From Marsupella aquatica (Eukaryota; Marchantiophyta), in assembly GCA_973895155.1 (NCBI GenBank), contig OZ316894.1, positions 5,518,001-5,582,000 of the forward strand: a DNA stretch of 64,000 bases. Reading direction: 5' to 3'. The translations under genes were made by a program, and so were the position numbers. Numbering within the stretch: position 1 is the stretch's first letter; each line of letters begins with the position of its first letter. The notes under the pieces were generated by a model. That model was given only the letters and a program-made list of their open reading frames with translations. It was not told where the DNA came from and made no database searches. Positions 60,721 to 64,000 of the stretch are shown here, in pieces.

Positions 60721-61090
60721 TGCCTGACCTTGATGTTAGATATTGCTCTAGTCTTGTGACTCATGAGCTAACCACAGTTAGTCTAACTCGGGTTAGGACT
60801 TAGCTAATGTTAGGACTTAGCTAATGTTAGCGCTAGTGCTATTGTGCATATAGCCAGGGCTGATGCCAGACCCTGGTGGAACTTAGGCTCATTGTTACGG
60901 AGCTAGTTGAGAGATAGGGAGAGCTTGTGCTGTGTATGCTTGGTATGGCCGATCGGCCTAGAGTGCAGTAAAGCTCTTGTGTGTTCCCGTGGACGTAGCC
61001 TCATGTGGAGGTGAACCACGTATCTCTCTGTGTCGACTATTGTGCGTTGGATGGTTCATGGGCTTGCCGTTGCGAATGTCGTCTATGCTC
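60721..61090. mobile_element. ~370-bp insertion in the element C ORF
   Basis: Alignment with element A shows GLKL joined directly to VHALRDS there, while here about 370 bp separate GLKL from HLRDALNQ. The insert contains a ggttaggacttagctaatgt doublet and an LTR-like stretch (gctcttgtgtgttcccgtgg). A ctatg repeat near both ends may be its target duplication. Exact ends are not fixed; a solo LTR or a small non-autonomous element would fit. Confidence 0.5.
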
Positions 61091-61206
61091 AACACTTGAG
61101 AGATGCTCTCAACCAAGCAAATGCCAAGGTGGGGACTAATATGCTGGTGAGTACCCATGTATTGAAGGATATCATCAAGGCTAAGGAGGAGACGATCCAA
61201 GAGAGG

Positions 61207-61211
61207 AGTAG
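61207..61211. other. Left target-site duplication of element B (AGTAG)
   Basis: AGTAG directly before TGTCACC is repeated at 63705-63709. The bases on either side differ, so the duplication is exactly 5 bp. Confidence 0.88.
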
Positions 61212-63704
61212 TGTCACCTGCTTATCAAACGATTTACATGACAAATACGTATTTACTCCTAATAAAATCGTTTGTTATCGTATGACGGGAACGTGGAGGG
61301 ACGCTATTAGGATTCTATTGCATGTAGGATGAGTATGTTTATTTCCGCTCCCAGAAATGTAGTTTTTGATCAAGTCTACCGACTAGTCCCGCTGCTTTTG
61401 ATCAAGCCCCATGGACTACACCACACACACACTCCTACTGGTCGTTGGTGGAGTGCTGTCACCACCCCCCCCACTCACATGGTTGACCAATCCGTGCAAA
61501 TATTCCTTAGACACTTCTTGGGAAAGAACACAAGCGTGAGCCGGAAATAATAACGCCACACCAAAACTTGAGGAATCAAACCAAATCCATATCTTTTGGC
61601 AAAAAGTGGTAACACATTGCAAGGACAACCCGGCCTCCTGCCATCTGCCCAACTCCTGCCTCATTGGGGCAAGCGCTACACCTCTACCTCACTACTCTGG
61701 CTTGAATTCCCCTTCTGGCTATGAGCTAACTTCCCTAACACCAACACTAGACTGAGTTCCCCCCGTTTCACTACGGGGCTCCCCCCTAAATACTGAAAAA
61801 ACACCAAAGCACCCCTCACGGAGTGGCAACAACGGCGGCAACCCTAGCGACGCCGCCAAAAACATCTAAGAGATAAACTAACCTAAAGCGTGCGGCACAC
61901 ACACGCTGTGAAAAACCCTAGCCCACTACGGTACCAGCGGTGCCTTCGCCGGTACTAACATCCAATCCGTAGTGCATGAAAGCAAGGGCCCTACACTAGT
62001 TTGAAACTGGGAATTACTCCCACTACTCACTAAAGGAACAAGGTAGCCCTCACTAGTCTTCACCAGGCTCACTTACTGAACCAGGGCTCCACCACTTGGA
62101 ATCCTCACCTCCACTAGTAATGATGAGGGTGATGAAATGTTGGTACCGTGACTAGCTGATACGGTGGCACCGTGACCAGCGGATACGGTGGCACCATGAC
62201 TAGCAGATACGGTGGCACCGTGACCAGCTTGGGTTTCCCGTGATGACTTACAGGTCTACCGCAACTGTTTCTCCAACATCTTACTCTTCTCCTTCTCCTT
62301 CTCACTCATGGTGCCCTGGGTTGAGCCCCGTGAGTTGGTCTCCTCATCGCTCTCCATTGGAGTGGATACCACTCCGCTAAACAAGGACTCACTTGAGTCC
62401 ACCACCTCCTATCCTATCTCTCTACCCTGCCTACCAGCCTCAATCCTCCTGATCGCCACCACCGGTTCATTGTAAAAGGAGGGGGCCCCTATAATTGTTG
62501 AAACTAAAATTTTCTCAGAATTCACTTCTGAAAATACATTTGAGGAGCCCTCCTCTTCCTGATCACGGCTCCATAAACGGTGCACAAAACGGAGGTCAAA
62601 CGACCAAGATATGATTGTTTAACTTTTCACGGGGCACCGTCTCCCTCCGTTTCGCCCGTACAACACCAGGGGCCCTGGCTTTGAAAAATACGGATCATGG
62701 TTTCCCCGTATGTGTTGCTACCTCCTCCTTCTCTTGCAAAGCTGGGACCTCCTGCCGTACGGACATCCGTACGGCCTCAAAACTCCCATATTCTCAAAAA
62801 ACGCGATCTGTTGTATCTCCCCCGTCTTAGCTCCGTTTCGGCCGTGTGACACATCGTTGGATTCAGCTCGGCGGGCTCTTTCCAACAAGCCCGTAGACTC
62901 CTGATTTTGAGATGGTCAAAAATTTGATGTTTGTACAACCAGGGTCCGTAGAGACGTTGAAAGCATGCACAAGAGGGAAAGGGTTTAGGGTTTAGGTATG
63001 GATGGAAACCCCACAAGTGAGAATAGAGAAAAAGGGAATGAAGAAAGTGTGAGGGCCCCTTCTACGGTGGCCCTTCTACGGTGGGGAAGGGAAGGAGAGC
63101 AGAAAACATGTGAGGACCACACAAAGGGTGAAGGGGAACACAAGTGTGGGAACCCCTTCCTCTAAGGGCCCTCCCACCATCACTATTCCAAGATTGCCTA
63201 GTTTGTCGTTTTATGGGCATTGAGATTCCTCAAGATGTCACTGTTTTATATAGACCTAAAATTAACTAGAGAACCTCATTTTCGCATGGGGCTCATTGAG
63301 GGCTTCAAAATGAATCCAAACATGACCATGTTTAGAATAGTACTAGCGCAGAAACGTCTGTTTTAAGTTTCAACGTTTTCTATATTTTGATCATTCTTCC
63401 CGTTTTGCGCCTTACGTGGAGCCTCCGACCAGCCCCCACCCCTCCAAGATGCCCACACCTTGGATCCAAGTCCTTGGGCTGCCTTGTGGCCTCCTTGTAC
63501 CCCCTCAATGATTCCCTTGTCATCCATCACCGCCCAACACCCCTCTCTACTCCGGCCTCCGGTTGTCGCATCAATTTTTTTTAGGACTAACAAAATTAAA
63601 AATTTTGAAAACCAAACACCTTTGCTACACCTACTTGTCTTCCTACTCATATACGCAATTATAAGTCATGACTAAGTTACTACCGGGTTTGGGGCCCTGT
63701 CACA
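61212..63704 (-). mobile_element. Element B: 2493-bp nested insertion in element C
   Basis: On the minus strand it begins TGTGACAGGGCCCCAAACCC at 63704 and ends GCAGGTGACA at 61212, between AGTAG duplications. Its 3' 1.1 kb is homologous to the element A tail (for example the conserved caaatccatatcttttgg and cattgcaaggacaaccc on the plus strand). It retains a small fragment matching the end of the element A reading frame (about 62300-62390). The rest of the ORF is missing. It is therefore an internally deleted, non-autonomous relative, oriented antisense to the ORF it interrupts. Its 28-bp repeat at 62141-62232 is absent from element A. Confidence 0.82.
62141..62232. repeat. 28-bp tandem repeat, about 3.3 units, in element B
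   Basis: Unit ggtaccgtgactagctgata-cgg and variants (ggcaccgtgaccagcggata). On the minus strand this leaves an open frame with a VTVPPYxL repeat, which has no other support. Confidence 0.88.
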
Positions 63705-63709
63705 AGTAG
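63705..63709. other. Right target-site duplication of element B (AGTAG)
   Basis: Follows the TGTCACA end of element B. The element C reading frame resumes directly after it. Confidence 0.88.
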
Positions 63710-64000
63710 ATTACTGAAGGAGGCCAAGTTGGAATTTTTGAGGCTAGGGCAAAGAGGAGTGATACCTTGAGGTTGGGGAAGAGGAAGAGCCTCTACCCAC
63801 CTAGTCCCACTTTCTCCCCCAATTTGGTTTCCAATGCCATTGAGATGGTGGTGAAGGAGGTGACTAAGAAGTACGGACCTAAGTTGGAAGTAGCAAGCCA
63901 GGAAGAGCACGAAGAAGTGAAAGAGATTGGAGAAGAAGTTGAGGGAGGTCCGTAAGTCATTACGAGTGGTGGACCTTGCCACCCAACGCCCTCACCAATC

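Larger units (their letters stand above)
59681..63960 (+). pseudogene. Decayed second copy of the element coiled-coil protein (element C)
   Basis: Homologous to the 575-residue product of element A over its length, but split. 59681-59900 gives the N-terminus (REFSAACIRRYKAAYQDYV). After a small indel the frame shifts and 59922-60551 gives FMRVEIRIPPGRSWDIQAG through YGWWYFGLKK and LMGSFPLARAEG. A further shift is followed by 60571-60720 (MEWLESLVGN ... DFREGVQEGLKL). An insertion interrupts at about 60721-61090, and 61090-61205 gives HLRDALNQANAKV to KAKEETIQER. Element B then interrupts at 61212-63704, and 63717-63960 resumes at EARAKRSDTLRLGKRKS and EMVVKEVTKKYGP. At least two frameshifts and two insertions make it a pseudogene. 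Confidence 0.8.
57551..64000 (+). mobile_element. Element C: second TG... family member, 3' end beyond the window
   Basis: It starts TGTGACGGGGTCCCTGTC, identical over 18 bases to the minus-strand start of element A, after acatc (the presumed target duplication). It has the same plan: a low-complexity GC-rich leader (57930-59250), then the coiled-coil ORF in decayed form (59681 onward). It carries a tRNA-like segment (58722-58797), an insertion of about 370 bp in the ORF (about 60721-61090), and element B nested at 61212-63704. The ORF resumes at 63710 and runs out of the window, so the right end is not seen. Confidence 0.7.

Overview
The window is nuclear DNA from a plant of the streptophyte line. 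Its genes have GT-AG introns of about 80 bp to 2 kb and encode plant-type proteins: a KIN-8A kinesin, ABCG half-transporters of the ABCG5-like type, an INO80B chromatin subunit, and a LINE with an ORF2-type reverse transcriptase. Modest introns and dense non-coding repeats fit a non-seed plant such as a bryophyte, but that is an inference and the species is not determined. There are no prokaryotic or organellar features.

Layout. 1-290 is a 119-bp tandem repeat. 312-2160 (+) is a five-exon gene for a small basic protein resembling CCDC137. 5718-10682 (+) is an eight-exon ABCG half-transporter (copy 1). 14439-19417 (-) is an eight-exon kinesin-8. 19.4-28.0 kb is gene-poor and repeat-rich. 27970-32564 is a complete insertion (element A) with a coiled-coil ORF on the minus strand. 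32.6-39.9 kb is again repeat-rich. 40136-41611 (+) is a single-exon INO80B gene. 43509-48975 (-) is a second ABCG gene (copy 2), followed by a broken CCDC137-like last exon (51115-51265, -). 52849-55814 (-) is a 5'-truncated LINE with a 17-bp target-site duplication. 57551 to the window end is a second insertion (element C, +), interrupted by a nested relative (element B, 61212-63704).

Two patterns stand out. First, about 1935-10985 and 43225-51325 are inverted copies of one ancestral block (CCDC137-like 3' end plus ABCG), about 32 kb apart. ABCG exons 2-8 keep identical lengths and open frames in both copies. The first exons differ, and each copy has its own tandem intron expansion: three units of about 240 bp in intron 2 of copy 1, and three of about 425 bp in intron 1 of copy 2. 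Second, A, B and C form a multicopy family. A and B have TG...CA ends and 5-bp target-site duplications (GTTCT and AGTAG). A shows no long terminal repeats and no reverse transcriptase, integrase or transposase; its only long ORF encodes an unrecognised 575-residue coiled-coil protein. This family is the best candidate here for something undescribed.

The host genes do not form a pathway: the products are a nucleolar-type protein, membrane transporters, a microtubule motor and a chromatin-remodelling subunit. All exon boundaries were derived by eye from splice sites, reading frame and comparison between the two ABCG copies.
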